Positions 1 through 9,136 are shown, counted from the first letter of the stretch. The stretch: 64,000 bases of DNA from Desulforhopalus sp. IMCC35007 (GCF_005116575.1 NZ_SWCN01000005.1:124001-188000), one strand, 5' to 3'. Translations and numbers: made by a program. Notes: generated from the letters alone by a model not told the origin.

Positions 1-1
1 G

Positions 2-220
2 ACCATTCTCAATGTGGATGGTATGCGTGCATTTATCCATGCAATGGAGACAAATCAGAGCTTCGATACTAAAAAAGCGGCTGAATACCTCCATACCCTC
101 AAAGATTATCCTGGAATCACCGGTCCAATCTCATTTGCACCAGATGGCAACCGTGTAGGCAGTGGTTACATGACCTATAGGATACAGAAAGACGGTACGT
201 ACGAAATCGTCTATAAATAG
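2..220 (+). CDS. branched-chain amino-acid ABC transporter substrate-binding protein, C-terminal end only
   Basis: The window opens inside this gene; about 72 codons of the C-terminus are visible, ending in a TAG at 218-220. The fragment has the ending typical of LivK/LivJ-type periplasmic binding proteins: the GITGPISFAPDGNR segment, then a strand ending in IVYK. These proteins capture leucine/isoleucine/valine or related ligands in the periplasm and deliver them to LivHM. The call rests mainly on the four complete liv genes that follow in the same orientation. The true start lies upstream of the window; a GTG at 14 is internal. Confidence 0.8.
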   Translation, partial: TILNVDGMRAFIHAMETNQSFDTKKAAEYLHTLKDYPGITGPISFAPDGNRVGSGYMTYRIQKDGTYEIVYK

Positions 221-231
221 TACGGCTCAAA

Positions 232-263
232 GAGCAGCAGACAGAGTGTACCGTCTGCTGCTC
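232..263 (+). terminator. hairpin between binding protein and livH (attenuating terminator)
   Basis: GAGCAGCAGAC pairs with GTCTGCTGCTC around a 10-nt loop (11 bp, perfect), followed by the pyrimidine-rich run AATCTTTCCTTTT. It sits between the binding-protein stop and livH. It probably reduces transcription into the permease genes, so that the binding protein is made in excess; the level effect is inferred. Confidence 0.65.
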
Positions 264-293
264 AATCTTTCCTTTTCCCCGAGTGAATAATCC

Positions 294-1190
294 ATGGATA
301 TTTTTTTACAGCAGCTTGTTAATGGACTCACCATCGGATCCATGTTTGCATTGATCGCACTTGGTTATACCATGGTTTACGGTGTAATGAAGTTGATTAA
401 CTTTGCCCATGGCGATCTGGTGGCAGGATCAGCATTTGTCGGTCTGTTTGTCTTTTCCGAACTTCTTGGTGGTCAAATTTCCTTTGCCGTTGTTCTCGGT
501 GTTTTTGCTCTCACAATTATCTTGATTTCACTGCTTGGCTTTACTGTGGAGAGGCTTGCCTACCGTCCTTTACGAAATGCACCCCGGCTTTCTGCAGTTG
601 TCTCAGCCCTTGGGGCCAGTATGGTTATTCAAAACGGAATAATGCTGATCTGGGGCCCTCAGATGCGTATTTTTCCTGAACTGATTCCGACCATTATCTG
701 GGATATCGGTGGTGTCGTCGTGAGTCTGATACAGGTTCTTATTATGGTTTTGTCGATGCTTCTCATGGTAGGTCTTTACTTCTTTGTGGAAAAGACCAAG
801 ATCGGCACGGCGATAAGGGCGAGTGCCATTGACCAGGATGCTGCCCGGTTAATGGGAATAAACGTCAACAATATTATTGTTACTATTTTCATTATTGGAT
901 CTTCACTTGGAGCTGTCGGCGGCCTGTTTATCGGTTTGTATTATCGTGGGATTACCTTCAATATGGGTTGGCAATATGGCCTCTATGCCTTTGTCGCCGC
1001 GATCATGGGCGGAATTGGTAATATCCCGGGAGCTATGCTTGGCGGTATATTGCTTGGATTGTTCAATGCATTTATCGCAGGTTATATCTCAAGCACCTGG
1101 TCTGATGCATTTACCTTTATTCTACTGATAGTAATTTTAATTGTCCGACCTACAGGAATCCTAGGCGAGAGGGTAGCAGAGAAAGTATGA
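294..1190 (+). CDS. livH: branched-chain amino-acid ABC transporter permease LivH
   Basis: A 298-residue inner-membrane permease, the usual LivH length. The N-terminus shows the family signature GYTMVYGVMKLINFAHGD (about residues 24-41), and the rest is alternating hydrophobic helices (about eight) ending in RPTGILGERV, a typical Liv permease C-terminus. With LivM it forms the channel through which ligand from the binding protein passes, driven by LivG/LivF. It starts with ATG after a GAGTGA Shine-Dalgarno-like stretch, and its stop overlaps the livM start as ATGA. The exact substrate (branched-chain amino acid, amide, urea) cannot be told from the permease alone. Confidence 0.93.
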   Translation: MDIFLQQLVNGLTIGSMFALIALGYTMVYGVMKLINFAHGDLVAGSAFVGLFVFSELLGGQISFAVVLGVFALTIILISLLGFTVERLAYRPLRNAPRLSAVVSALGASMVIQNGIMLIWGPQMRIFPELIPTIIWDIGGVVVSLIQVLIMVLSMLLMVGLYFFVEKTKIGTAIRASAIDQDAARLMGINVNNIIVTIFIIGSSLGAVGGLFIGLYYRGITFNMGWQYGLYAFVAAIMGGIGNIPGAMLGGILLGLFNAFIAGYISSTWSDAFTFILLIVILIVRPTGILGERVAEKV

Positions 1191-2137
1191 TGAAAAAAAT
1201 ACAACATATCGGATATCCGCTGTTTTTTATTGTGATGGCCTTGCTTCCTGCCTTCCTGGATTCGCGATGGCTTGCTGTTGCAACAACCTTTGTCATTTTT
1301 ACAATCGTCGCTCTCAGTCAGGATATTGTCCTTGGTAAGGCGGGCATGTTTAACATGGGCCAGGCACTATTTTTCGGGCTTGGAGCTTATACTACCGCTA
1401 TCTGTAATTCGGTGCTGCATATACCCCTGCTCTACACCTTGCCCCTTGCGATTATTATTCCAGCCGTTTTTGGTATATTGCTTGCCGGACCCATTATTCA
1501 TCTCCGTGGAGATTATCTTCTGGTTGTGACCATCGGTTTTAATATCGTCTTTGTCCAGGCGGTACAGAATAATCTCGGCGGCATTACCGGGGGACCAAAC
1601 GGAATTTTTGGTCTGGAGATGCTGGAGTTTCCAGGTTTTAGTGCCTTTCAGGAATATACTCCTTACTTTACTGCACTTCTGGCCCTGCTGGTGACCCTTG
1701 TAGTGCTGAGAAATCTAGAAACCAGCAAAGTCGGCCGCGCCCTTCACTACCTGAGAGAGGATGACCTTGCGGCCGGAAGTGTCGGGATTAACACCCGAAT
1801 ATATAAAATATTCTCGTTTTCCCTTGGCGCAGGTATTGCCGGCATGGCTGGAACAATCTATGCCAATCAATATTCTGCTGTCAGCCCGGAAGCGTTTGAT
1901 TTTATTCAGTCTGTACTCTTTTTCAGTATTGTAATTGTGGGCGGCTCATCGGTACCCGGAATATTACTTGGGGTTTTCGTCATGTTTGTGCTTCCTGAGA
2001 TCTTTAGGGAATTTGCCACCTGGCGCTATTTTATCTTTGGTTTTGCCATGATTTTCACCATGATATTAAGACCTCGCGGTATCTGGCCTGCTCAATTTGG
2101 CCGGATTCCTAAAGCCTTTATTCACAGAGGGGAATAA
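1187..2137 (+). CDS. livM: branched-chain amino-acid ABC transporter permease LivM
   Basis: A 316-residue second permease subunit. It carries the LivM hallmark LSQDIVLGKAGMFNMGQA near residues 43-60, the NNLGGITGGPNGI motif near 127-139 and a hydrophobic core with about eight predicted membrane helices. It heterodimerises with LivH in the inner membrane. The start codon overlaps the livH stop (ATGA, 4 nt), implying translational coupling, and livG follows after 2 nt. The length fits the short LivM form without the N-terminal extension found in enterobacteria. Confidence 0.93.
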   Translation: MMKKIQHIGYPLFFIVMALLPAFLDSRWLAVATTFVIFTIVALSQDIVLGKAGMFNMGQALFFGLGAYTTAICNSVLHIPLLYTLPLAIIIPAVFGILLAGPIIHLRGDYLLVVTIGFNIVFVQAVQNNLGGITGGPNGIFGLEMLEFPGFSAFQEYTPYFTALLALLVTLVVLRNLETSKVGRALHYLREDDLAAGSVGINTRIYKIFSFSLGAGIAGMAGTIYANQYSAVSPEAFDFIQSVLFFSIVIVGGSSVPGILLGVFVMFVLPEIFREFATWRYFIFGFAMIFTMILRPRGIWPAQFGRIPKAFIHRGE

Positions 2138-2139
2138 GT

Positions 2140-2916
2140 ATGTCCGCTGATGATTTAATTTTGACCAATGTTACAAAGCGCTTCGGTGGTCTGGTCGCAG
2201 TGGATAACTTAAGTCTCACTGTGCAGAAAGGACAGATTTACGGATTGATAGGGCCAAACGGAGCGGGGAAGACCACAGTCTTTAACTGCATTACCGGGAT
2301 CCACCCCTGTGAGGAAGGATCCATCATCTGGAAAGGGCAGGAAATACGCTTATTGCCGACCCATAAAATCGTTCGCATGGGAATAGTGCGAACCTTTCAG
2401 ACTATCCGTCTCTTCAGTCAGATGAGTGTTGCTGAAAACGTGATGAGTGGGCGGCACATTAAAAGTGCTCAGAAACTCTGGCACGGTATAATTCATACCC
2501 CCTGGTCGAGAAAAGATGAGCACAAAAATTGGGAAGTGGTATTTGAACTTCTGGAATTTTTTGACCTTACCAAATATGCGACCGCACCTGTCGGTTCACT
2601 TTCGTATGGGATTCAGCGGCGGGTGGAGATGGCCAGAGCCATGGCTGTTGAACCGCAACTGCTTATACTCGACGAACCGGCGGCAGGACTCAATGATAAC
2701 GAGACTCAGGCCTTAATCAGGACTATTTATCGTATACGGGAAAAGGGTATCACCATTTTACTCATTGAACATGATATGGATCTGGTGATGGAAGTGACGG
2801 AGTATCTGACAGTTATTAATTTCGGCAGTAAAATCGCAGAGGGAACCCCTGCAGAAGTGCAGAGCAATCCTGCTGTAATTGAAGCGTATCTCGGGAGTGA
2901 AGACGATGACTTCTAG
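2140..2916 (+). CDS. livG: branched-chain amino-acid ABC transporter ATP-binding protein LivG
   Basis: A 258-residue cytoplasmic ATPase of the Liv transporter. It shows Walker [10 protein letters not shown] (about 37-45), the LivG-specific insertion region after the Q-loop ([10 protein letters not shown]), the ABC signature region [14 protein letters not shown], Walker [12 protein letters not shown] and the H-loop IEHDMD. The SD GAGGGGAATAAG precedes the ATG, only 2 nt after livM. The next gene, livF, begins inside the last codons of this one. Confidence 0.94.
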   Translation: MSADDLILTNVTKRFGGLVAVDNLSLTVQKGQIYGLIGPNGAGKTTVFNCITGIHPCEEGSIIWKGQEIRLLPTHKIVRMGIVRTFQTIRLFSQMSVAENVMSGRHIKSAQKLWHGIIHTPWSRKDEHKNWEVVFELLEFFDLTKYATAPVGSLSYGIQRRVEMARAMAVEPQLLILDEPAAGLNDNETQALIRTIYRIREKGITILLIEHDMDLVMEVTEYLTVINFGSKIAEGTPAEVQSNPAVIEAYLGSEDDDF

Positions 2917-3628
2917 TGACTATCTGTTTAAAATATCTGATCTGGAAGTGTCGTATGGCAGTATTGCGGCCATTAAAGGAATTTCACTTGAAGTTAAAAA
3001 AGGAGAAATTGTAACGATACTTGGTTCAAATGGTGCAGGTAAAACCACCACCATGAGAACCATCAGTCAGCTGCTTAAGGCAAAACAAGGATCGATAATA
3101 TTCAAAGGTCATGAGTTGACCAAGCTGCCTGCCCATAAAGTGGTCTCACTTGGTATCTCTCATTCTCCAGAAGGGAGGAGGGTCTTCAATATCCTCACTG
3201 TTGAAGAAAATTTGATGCTTGGAGCGTACACCAAGAGCAAGGTGGACCTGGAGATACTGAACTGGGTTTACGATCTTTTTCCAAGGTTACAGGAACGCAA
3301 GGCCCAGCTGGCTGGTACCCTGTCCGGAGGAGAACAGCAGATGCTCGCCATAGGCCGGGCGCTGATGAGTAAGCCGGAGCTGCTGCTGCTCGATGAGCCA
3401 AGTCTTGGGATCGCGCCAATTCTTGTGAAAGCCATTTTTACGCAAATCAGGAAGATTGCAGAGACTGGAGTGACAGTACTTCTGGTTGAACAAAATGCCA
3501 GAGCGGCACTGAAACTTGCCAACAGAGGATATGTCTTAGAAGTCGGTAAGATAGTACATTCCGGCTCATCTGAAGAACTTCTGAGTTCCAAGAGGATTCA
3601 GGAAGCCTACCTTGGTAAGCAAAAGTAA
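2906..3628 (+). CDS. livF: branched-chain amino-acid ABC transporter ATP-binding protein LivF
   Basis: A 240-residue ATPase partnering LivG. Motifs: Walker [10 protein letters not shown], LivF-typical [19 protein letters not shown], signature [15 protein letters not shown], Walker [14 protein letters not shown] and VEQNA. The ATG at 2906 is chosen because GGGAGTGAAG lies just upstream; a longer frame from a TTG at 2879 would overlap livG by 38 nt. With the chosen start the overlap with livG is 11 nt. It closes the liv operon. Confidence 0.93.
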   Translation: MTSSDYLFKISDLEVSYGSIAAIKGISLEVKKGEIVTILGSNGAGKTTTMRTISQLLKAKQGSIIFKGHELTKLPAHKVVSLGISHSPEGRRVFNILTVEENLMLGAYTKSKVDLEILNWVYDLFPRLQERKAQLAGTLSGGEQQMLAIGRALMSKPELLLLDEPSLGIAPILVKAIFTQIRKIAETGVTVLLVEQNARAALKLANRGYVLEVGKIVHSGSSEELLSSKRIQEAYLGKQK

Positions 3629-3633
3629 CTGAA

Positions 3634-3660
3634 CCTCTGTTGAAGCGAAACTCACAGAGG
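3634..3660 (+). terminator. possible weak terminator after the liv operon
   Basis: CCTCTGT pairs with ACAGAGG (7 bp) around a 13-nt loop just after the livF stop. No clean U-run follows, so it may only be an RNA-end stabilising hairpin. Confidence 0.35.
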
Positions 3661-3704
3661 ATCTATAAAAAATAAAACGGCAAAGGGTGGGGAGATTTTA
3701 TAGT

Positions 3705-3740
3705 ATGCATTGCACAAACTCCAACCACCCTTGCCTATGA
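3705..3740 (+). CDS. possible 11-codon leader peptide overlapping the DMT transporter start
   Basis: ATG at 3705 follows a GGGTGGGGAG Shine-Dalgarno-like stretch at the usual distance and encodes MHCTNSNHPCL. Its TGA overlaps the next gene's ATG at 3737 in an ATGA arrangement. The transporter start itself has no visible SD, so translation may be coupled through this peptide. No product is known; the peptide is inferred only from the spacing and overlap. Confidence 0.35.
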   Translation: MHCTNSNHPCL

Positions 3741-4642
3741 AACGGCAATCTAAAGCATATATTTATGCACTGATCACCATTGCGCTCTGGTCGACTGTGG
3801 CCAGTGCCAGCAAGATCAGTCTTTCGTATCTTTCCCCTGTACAGCTGTTATTTTTTTCCTCTCTCGTCTCCGTTTCTGTACTCTTTTGTATCATCGTGGT
3901 GCAGCATAAACTCCCTCAACTGCTGGCGACTGAAAAGAGTGATCTGTTGAGGAGTATCGGCTTTGGATTCCTCAATCCATTTGCCTATTATCTTGTGCTG
4001 TTTAAAGCCTACGACATGTTACCCGCCCAGCAGGCTCAGATCATCAACTATACCTGGGCTCTGACGCTTACCCTTTTTTCTATCCCGTTTTTAAAACAGA
4101 AGGTAAGCAAGAGACAGTGGTGGGCTGTACTTACAAGCTATGCTGGGGTTCTGGTTATTGCGACAAAGGGCAGGGTCCTTGACCTGCATTTTGATAATCC
4201 TCTCGGAGTGGGCTTTGCGCTGGCCTCCACAGTGATCTGGGCCCTCTATTGGGTGCTTAACACCAAGGATAAGAGAGACCCGGTTGTTGGCCTGTTTTTA
4301 AACTTTTTCTGCGCTGTGCCAATGATTTTTCTGGTGATTTATCAACAGGGGGAGCTGACGGGCCTGGTGGCTCCGGGGCTTCTTGGGGCTGCCTATATCG
4401 GGATTTTTGAAATGGGGCTCTCTTTCGTCTTTTGGCTTCAAGCGATGAAACTGACAGAAAATACGGCCAGGATTGCAAATCTCATTTTTCTTTCTCCCAT
4501 TATCTCACTGTTTTTTATCCATTATCTGGTAGGAGAACATATCTATAAATCCACTCTGGCAGGGCTTGTCCTGGTACTTGGGGGCCTTGGTTTGCAAGCC
4601 TTGGATAAAAAGATAGAAAAGAGTGTCGATAAAAGAGGATAA
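3737..4642 (+). CDS. EamA/DMT-superfamily permease
   Basis: A protein of 301 residues from the ATG at 3737, with about ten hydrophobic segments arranged as two EamA repeats (about residues 10-140 and 155-290). This is the standard size and layout of drug/metabolite transporters such as RhaT- or YdcZ-like exporters. The first helix has ALITIALWSTVASASK and the second repeat starts near LGVGFALASTVIWALYW, both typical of the family. Substrate is unknown; relatives export amino acids or metabolites. The longer frame from a TTG at 3710 lacks a well-placed SD. It is convergent with the acyltransferase that follows. Confidence 0.82.
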   Translation: MKRQSKAYIYALITIALWSTVASASKISLSYLSPVQLLFFSSLVSVSVLFCIIVVQHKLPQLLATEKSDLLRSIGFGFLNPFAYYLVLFKAYDMLPAQQAQIINYTWALTLTLFSIPFLKQKVSKRQWWAVLTSYAGVLVIATKGRVLDLHFDNPLGVGFALASTVIWALYWVLNTKDKRDPVVGLFLNFFCAVPMIFLVIYQQGELTGLVAPGLLGAAYIGIFEMGLSFVFWLQAMKLTENTARIANLIFLSPIISLFFIHYLVGEHIYKSTLAGLVLVLGGLGLQALDKKIEKSVDKRG

Positions 4643-4709
4643 GAGACGAAGCATACGACAGCGGGGTTTGAGATTGTAGCCCGTATTATTTATTATCGAA
4701 GAGGTAAGC

Positions 4710-5345
4710 TTATTGGTTGGGAAGGCTATTCTGACTGGCTGAAGCTGCTCGAGATTTGTTTATCTCTCGTTGCAGGATTGCAGCCTCCCGATCGCGAAGA
4801 GTTATGGTGCTTTGTTTTTCGGGGAATTTACCGCTTTTATCCTGGTAAAATTCTCGGAGTTTCTCGAAATCGTTTTGTATATCGCCGCTTGGCCGCAGAA
4901 GGGGTCCAAGGCCCACGGTTTTACTTGGGTAATCAATATAGCCCAGGCAAATATCGACGTTTGCCTTGACAGCAATCGTGTAAAAGCCGGTTTTCCAGTG
5001 ATCAGTTTTAGACCGGGTTCCTTCAGGAGCAATTGCCAGCACCAGTTTATCATTTTCAGCAAAAGCATCCACCATACTTTTTAAAAATCCGGTTCGGACA
5101 TTGCGGTCGACGGGAATCCCCCCCATTTTCCGAAAAATATAATCCAGAGGACCCACAAAAAGCGTGTGTTTTGCCACCCAGGAAAATTTAATTCCAAGGG
5201 CCCAGATAGAAAGCAGAGTGAGTGGGAAGTCCCAGTTGCTGGTATGTGGCGCACCTATCAGGATATATTGAGTACTGTTGTTTTTTTCTGTAACGACCTT
5301 CCAGCCCAAAATTGAAAGAATGATTTGTGAAAGTCTGGAGATCAT
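4710..5345 (-). CDS. PlsC-type lysophospholipid acyltransferase
   Basis: A 211-residue acyltransferase. It has motif I HTSNWD (the HX4D catalytic pair, H34 and D39), motif II around GGIPVDR, and motif III-like APEGTRSK (about 106-113), which binds the substrate phosphate. The family transfers acyl chains to lysophosphatidic acid or related acceptors at the inner membrane. The HTSNWD variant groups it with the short PlsC-like proteins rather than the main PlsC, so the acceptor is uncertain. It lies 13 nt after the DUF4136 lipoprotein gene and probably shares its transcript. Confidence 0.83.
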   Translation of the reverse strand: MISRLSQIILSILGWKVVTEKNNSTQYILIGAPHTSNWDFPLTLLSIWALGIKFSWVAKHTLFVGPLDYIFRKMGGIPVDRNVRTGFLKSMVDAFAENDKLVLAIAPEGTRSKTDHWKTGFYTIAVKANVDICLGYIDYPSKTVGLGPLLRPSGDIQNDFEKLREFYQDKSGKFPEKQSTITLRDREAAILQREINKSRAASASQNSLPNQ

Positions 5346-5358
5346 TGTATGCGCTGCA

Positions 5359-5919
5359 TCATTGTTGAGAAGGAGGAAACTGTGAGAGTATGGCGTTGAC
5401 CATTTCGTTTACATATTGAGAGATCTGCTCAGGGTTGTTATGGGTAAAAACTTCCTGGGTTCCAATTCCTTTCCACAGTAAGTTGCCGCCTTTGGTCTCA
5501 TGGATATTGATGGTCAGTTCGCCCCGATCGTATTGGCTCACTGTACTGCCGGAATGGACGCCAAAGCCGCCAAAGCGCCCATACCTGCCGTAGCCGACAC
5601 CGATGGTTGGCTGAATCGGTTCACTTCTCAGGCGACTGGTGATGTTATAGGTGCAGGAAACCAGGAAATCAGGTGAGTCGGATAGAGCATACCCCTGGGT
5701 TGTAAGCGTTGAGTCTATGGCCTTTACAAAACGATTTTTGAGGAGTTCATCATTTTTTAAAAGGTCCACTGTTGTGGCCTGAAGTTCTTTGTTCCAGTTA
5801 TAGGTGGTTGCACCTGCAAAATTATAGGTACTGTCAAAATCTTCACTTACCTGTACCGTGCTGCAAGAGGTGAGACCGAAAATGATGAAGAACAGAATCA
5901 AGAGAAGTTTTTTATTCAT
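5359..5919 (-). CDS. DUF4136-type lipoprotein
   Basis: Reads as a 186-residue lipoprotein. The signal peptide MNKKLLLILFFIIFGL is followed by lipobox LTSC, and the mature part begins with a DUF4136-like segment (FDSTYNFAGATTYNW). The glycine-rich stretch GVGYGRYGRFGGFGVHSG near the middle and a C-terminal alpha segment (VNEMVNAILSQFPPSQ) are usual for the family. Function of DUF4136 proteins is unknown; they are envelope lipoproteins. The ATG at 5919 has AGGTGAAAG upstream; the GTG nine bases earlier lies inside that SD. Confidence 0.75.
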   Translation of the reverse strand: MNKKLLLILFFIIFGLTSCSTVQVSEDFDSTYNFAGATTYNWNKELQATTVDLLKNDELLKNRFVKAIDSTLTTQGYALSDSPDFLVSCTYNITSRLRSEPIQPTIGVGYGRYGRFGGFGVHSGSTVSQYDRGELTINIHETKGGNLLWKGIGTQEVFTHNNPEQISQYVNEMVNAILSQFPPSQQ

Positions 5920-5967
5920 ATCTTTCACCTGTTATTTTGGGTTCTGCCTGCAGTCTTAGACCATAAA

Positions 5968-7761
5968 TCAATGGTCCGATTTCAAGACTGCAAGAAATGC
6001 GGTTTGTGGAATATCCACGTTTCCAACAGTTTTCATACGTTTTTTACCTGCTTTCTGTTTTTCAAGAAGTTTACGTTTTCTCGATATATCACCACCATAG
6101 CATTTTGCTGTAACGTCTTTTCGTAAGGCTGAGATATTGGTCCTGGCAACTATGTTTCCGCCGATCGCAGCTTGAATTGCAATCTTAAACATTTGTCTTG
6201 GAATCTCCTCTTTCAACATTTCACAGGCATGAAGACCCCGTGCCCTCGCATTGCTTCGATGGACGAGCTGTGAGAGGGCGTCGACATTTTCCCCATTGAC
6301 GAGAATGTCGAGTTTCACTAAATCGCTCTTGCGGTAATCTAGCATTGTATAGTCAAAAGATCCGTAGCCCTGAGTAATGGATTTGAGCTTATCATAAAAA
6401 TCATAAATGACGTCAGCGAGAGGAAGTTCACACTGGAGTTCTATTCTGCCTGGAGTCGGGTAGTGAAAGGTTGTATTTTCTCCCCGACGTTCCATACAAA
6501 GGGTCATCACTGAACCCATATATTTTTCCGGCATGAGAATGGTTGCCCTGATATAAGGTTCCTCAATTCTTCCAATATGGGCAGGGTCGGGAAAATGGGC
6601 GGGGTTATCCACCTGCTTACTTGTTCCATCTGTGAGTTCAAATTTATAGAGAACAGATGGGACCGTAAGTATCAAGGAAATATCAAACTCACGTTCGAGG
6701 CGTTCCTGAATGACTTCAAGATGGAGAAGGCCAAGAAAACCGCAACGAAAGCCAAAGCCCAGTGCGGCGGATGAATCTTTTTCAAATGTCAGAGCAGCAT
6801 CGTTGAGTTTGAGTTTTTCAAGTGCTGCGGCAAGATCTTCGTAATCATCAGTAGATATAGGATATAGGGATGAAAAAACGACCTGCTGTACAGGCTTGAA
6901 CCCCGGAAGAGCCTGTTTGGCCGGATTTTCGATGCTGGTAATTGTGTCCCCGGGACGGGTGTCTTCCACGGTTTTAATCCCTGCAAGAATATAGCCGACT
7001 TCTCCTGCTGACAGACTCTTGGTTGGTGTTCTTTTGATCTTGAAATATCCAACCTCATCAACCTTGTATTCTTTGTTGTTGGACATGAAGCGCATGGTAT
7101 CCCCGGCCTTGACAGAACCGTTAATGATACGAACGGAGATAATGGTACCTCGGAAAGGATCGTAGTTCGCATCAAAAATCAGGGCCTGGAGCGGTGCGCT
7201 ATTATCCCCTTCGGGTGGGGGAAGGTAGGCTACGATGGCTTCGAGAATTTTATCTACACCTGTGCCATTTTTTGCTGAACAGTATTGTACATGCTCACTG
7301 TCAAGACCGAGATCCTCTTCTATCTGCAGAGCAACTCCTTCTGGGTCAGCGGATGGGAGGTCGATTTTGTTGATGACAGGAATAACTTCGAGATCATTTT
7401 CCATGGCCAGATAGAGGTTGGCCAGGGTCTGAGCCTCAACCCCCTGGGCCGCATCAATGAGGAGCAGAGCACCTTCACAGGAGCTGAGCGCTCTTGAGAC
7501 TTCATAGCTGAAATCAACATGGCCAGGAGTATCTACCAGGTTCAGGATATATTCTTTACCGTCTTGAGCCTTGTAGGGCAGGCATATTGTCTGGCTTTTG
7601 ATCGTTATTCCTCGTTCTCTCTCGATATCCATGCTGTCGAGGAGTTGATCTTTGAAATCCCGAACAGAAATCATGTTGCACATCTGTATCATCCTGTCGG
7701 CAAGGGTAGATTTTCCATGGTCAATGTGCGCTATGATGGAGAAATTTCGTATGTTTTTCAT
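5968..7761 (-). CDS. lepA: elongation factor 4 (LepA), ribosome back-translocase GTPase
   Basis: 597 residues from the ATG at 7761, the standard LepA size, with the canonical start MKNIRNFSIIAHIDHGKST. GTPase motifs: AHIDHGKST (G1), the RGITIKSQT region (G2), DTPGHVDF (G3), NKIDLPSADP (G4). Domain II, the EF-G-like domains and the LepA C-terminal domain (GGDISRKRKLLEKQKAGKKR) follow. LepA acts on stalled ribosomes under ionic or cold stress. An in-frame extension upstream (to 7878) is not LepA-like and is rejected as coding. No clear SD precedes the ATG. It is divergent from the sigma factor gene. Confidence 0.95.
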   Translation of the reverse strand: MKNIRNFSIIAHIDHGKSTLADRMIQMCNMISVRDFKDQLLDSMDIERERGITIKSQTICLPYKAQDGKEYILNLVDTPGHVDFSYEVSRALSSCEGALLLIDAAQGVEAQTLANLYLAMENDLEVIPVINKIDLPSADPEGVALQIEEDLGLDSEHVQYCSAKNGTGVDKILEAIVAYLPPPEGDNSAPLQALIFDANYDPFRGTIISVRIINGSVKAGDTMRFMSNNKEYKVDEVGYFKIKRTPTKSLSAGEVGYILAGIKTVEDTRPGDTITSIENPAKQALPGFKPVQQVVFSSLYPISTDDYEDLAAALEKLKLNDAALTFEKDSSAALGFGFRCGFLGLLHLEVIQERLEREFDISLILTVPSVLYKFELTDGTSKQVDNPAHFPDPAHIGRIEEPYIRATILMPEKYMGSVMTLCMERRGENTTFHYPTPGRIELQCELPLADVIYDFYDKLKSITQGYGSFDYTMLDYRKSDLVKLDILVNGENVDALSQLVHRSNARARGLHACEMLKEEIPRQMFKIAIQAAIGGNIVARTNISALRKDVTAKCYGGDISRKRKLLEKQKAGKKRMKTVGNVDIPQTAFLAVLKSDH

Positions 7762-7879
7762 GGGTAGTTTAGGTGAAATAAGAAAACTATGGGATTCTTT
7801 GAAAACGTTGCATATGTTAATCGCCAACCTATTTATCATATAGCTTTCACTATTAACATATAAATTTGTGCAAAACATA

Positions 7880-7888
7880 TGCTATAAT
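7880..7888 (+). promoter_or_regulatory. extended -10 promoter element upstream of the sigma factor gene
   Basis: TGCTATAAT is a perfect extended -10 (TGN plus TATAAT) about 130 nt before the sigma factor start, in an AT-rich divergent region. No good -35 is visible, which extended -10 promoters tolerate. The long leader leaves room for temperature- or structure-dependent control, which is speculative. Confidence 0.45.
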
Positions 7889-8020
7889 AATAAATAGTAT
7901 ATTGCTTCTTTTAAATTTGTCCTTTTCTTCAAGTCACAATAACATTGCACTTTATTCCAGGTAGAGTAATATCGTAATCTTTCCTATTTTTTCTGGGCAA
8001 ATATCCGGAGACAGGAGTAT

Positions 8021-9064
8021 ATGAGCAAAAACACAACGATAAATAAAAATAAAGATAAAGATATAGATTTAGATCTTGATGTAGAGCTGGATTCTGATGA
8101 GAATTCTCAGGAAGATGACATAATTCGGGAGGCGTATGAGAATCCTCTTGTTGCAGTGGCCGATGATGGCAATCTTCCCGCGCTCAGTAATCCCGCACTT
8201 CACCGCTATCTTCAGGAAATCAGCCAATATGAGCTACTTTCACGGGAAGAAACAGATGAGCTTGCAATACGTTTTCGTGAGGAAGGTGATCAGGACGCAG
8301 CGTATCGGCTGGTGAGTTCCAATCTGCGCCTTGTGGTTAAGGTTGCCATGGATTTTCAGAAATACTGGATGCAGAATTTTATGGATCTCATTCAGGAAGG
8401 TAATGTCGGTCTGGTACAGGCAACAAAGAAATTTGATCCCTACAGAGGCGTTAAGTTTTCGTATTATGCCGCGTACTGGATACGAGCATATGTCCTGAAA
8501 TTCATAATGGATAACTGGCGTCTTGTTAAAATCGGTACGACACAGGCCCAGAGAAAACTCTTTTTTAGTTTGAACAAAGAGCGCAAACTCCTGGAAGGGC
8601 AGGGGTTTAAGGCTGAGCCAAAGCTTTTAGCGGAGCGTCTTAACGTCAAGGAACGGGAAGTCGTTGAGATGGGACAGCGGATGGACAATTGGGATGTCTC
8701 CCTTGAAAGCCCCGTTCGTTCTGATTCCGATGATGAGCAGAAAAACTTCCTGCCGAGTAATGGTCCTGGCATTGAGTCAACCGTTGCTGGAAAAGAGATT
8801 AAGCTCAAACTGGCAGAACTCCTTGAGGTGTTGAAACACAAACTCAACGACAAGGAAAAAATGATCCTTGAAAAGCGACTCCTGACAGATGAGCCTTTGA
8901 CACTGCAGAATATTGCAGACAGGTTTGATATCTCCCGGGAAAGGGTTCGGCAGATTGAAGTGAATCTTCTCAAAAAAATGAAGAAGTATCTTGAGGCCGA
9001 AATGCCCGACATTGTAGACTATTTTGACGGTGAGAAGATAGTTATAAGTTCATCGCCTTCCTAA
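8021..9064 (+). CDS. rpoH: RNA polymerase sigma factor, RpoH (sigma-32) type
   Basis: A 347-residue sigma-70 family protein. Region 2 is present (NLRLVVKVAMDFQKYW, MDLIQEGNVGLVQATKKFDP, GVKFSYYAAYWIRAYVLKFI). An RpoH-box-like sequence AQRKLFFSLNKERK joins regions 2 and 3, and region 4 ends in an HTH (TLQNIADRFDISRERVRQIE). This points to a heat-shock-type sigma rather than RpoD. The N-terminus carries an unusual, very acidic, low-complexity stretch (about residues 8-33, Lys/Asp then Asp/Glu rich), making it about 60 residues longer than E. coli RpoH. The SD AGGAG precedes the ATG. Confidence 0.85.
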   Translation: MSKNTTINKNKDKDIDLDLDVELDSDENSQEDDIIREAYENPLVAVADDGNLPALSNPALHRYLQEISQYELLSREETDELAIRFREEGDQDAAYRLVSSNLRLVVKVAMDFQKYWMQNFMDLIQEGNVGLVQATKKFDPYRGVKFSYYAAYWIRAYVLKFIMDNWRLVKIGTTQAQRKLFFSLNKERKLLEGQGFKAEPKLLAERLNVKEREVVEMGQRMDNWDVSLESPVRSDSDDEQKNFLPSNGPGIESTVAGKEIKLKLAELLEVLKHKLNDKEKMILEKRLLTDEPLTLQNIADRFDISRERVRQIEVNLLKKMKKYLEAEMPDIVDYFDGEKIVISSSPS

Positions 9065-9078
9065 AGTTATGAGATTAT

Positions 9079-9100
9079 GAGACAGGTTATCACCTGTCTC
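9079..9100 (+). terminator. terminator after the sigma factor gene
   Basis: GAGACAGGT pairs with ACCTGTCTC (9 bp) around a 4-nt loop, followed by the T-rich TCTTCCTTGTTT. It lies 15 nt after the stop codon. Confidence 0.75.
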
Positions 9101-9136
9101 TCTTCCTTGTTTAATACTACCCCATAAAACAATAAC

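Noticed and set aside
7762-7878. N-terminal extension of LepA
   Set aside because: The extra 39 residues do not match the LepA family and the canonical MKNIRNFSIIAHIDHGKST start lies at 7761.
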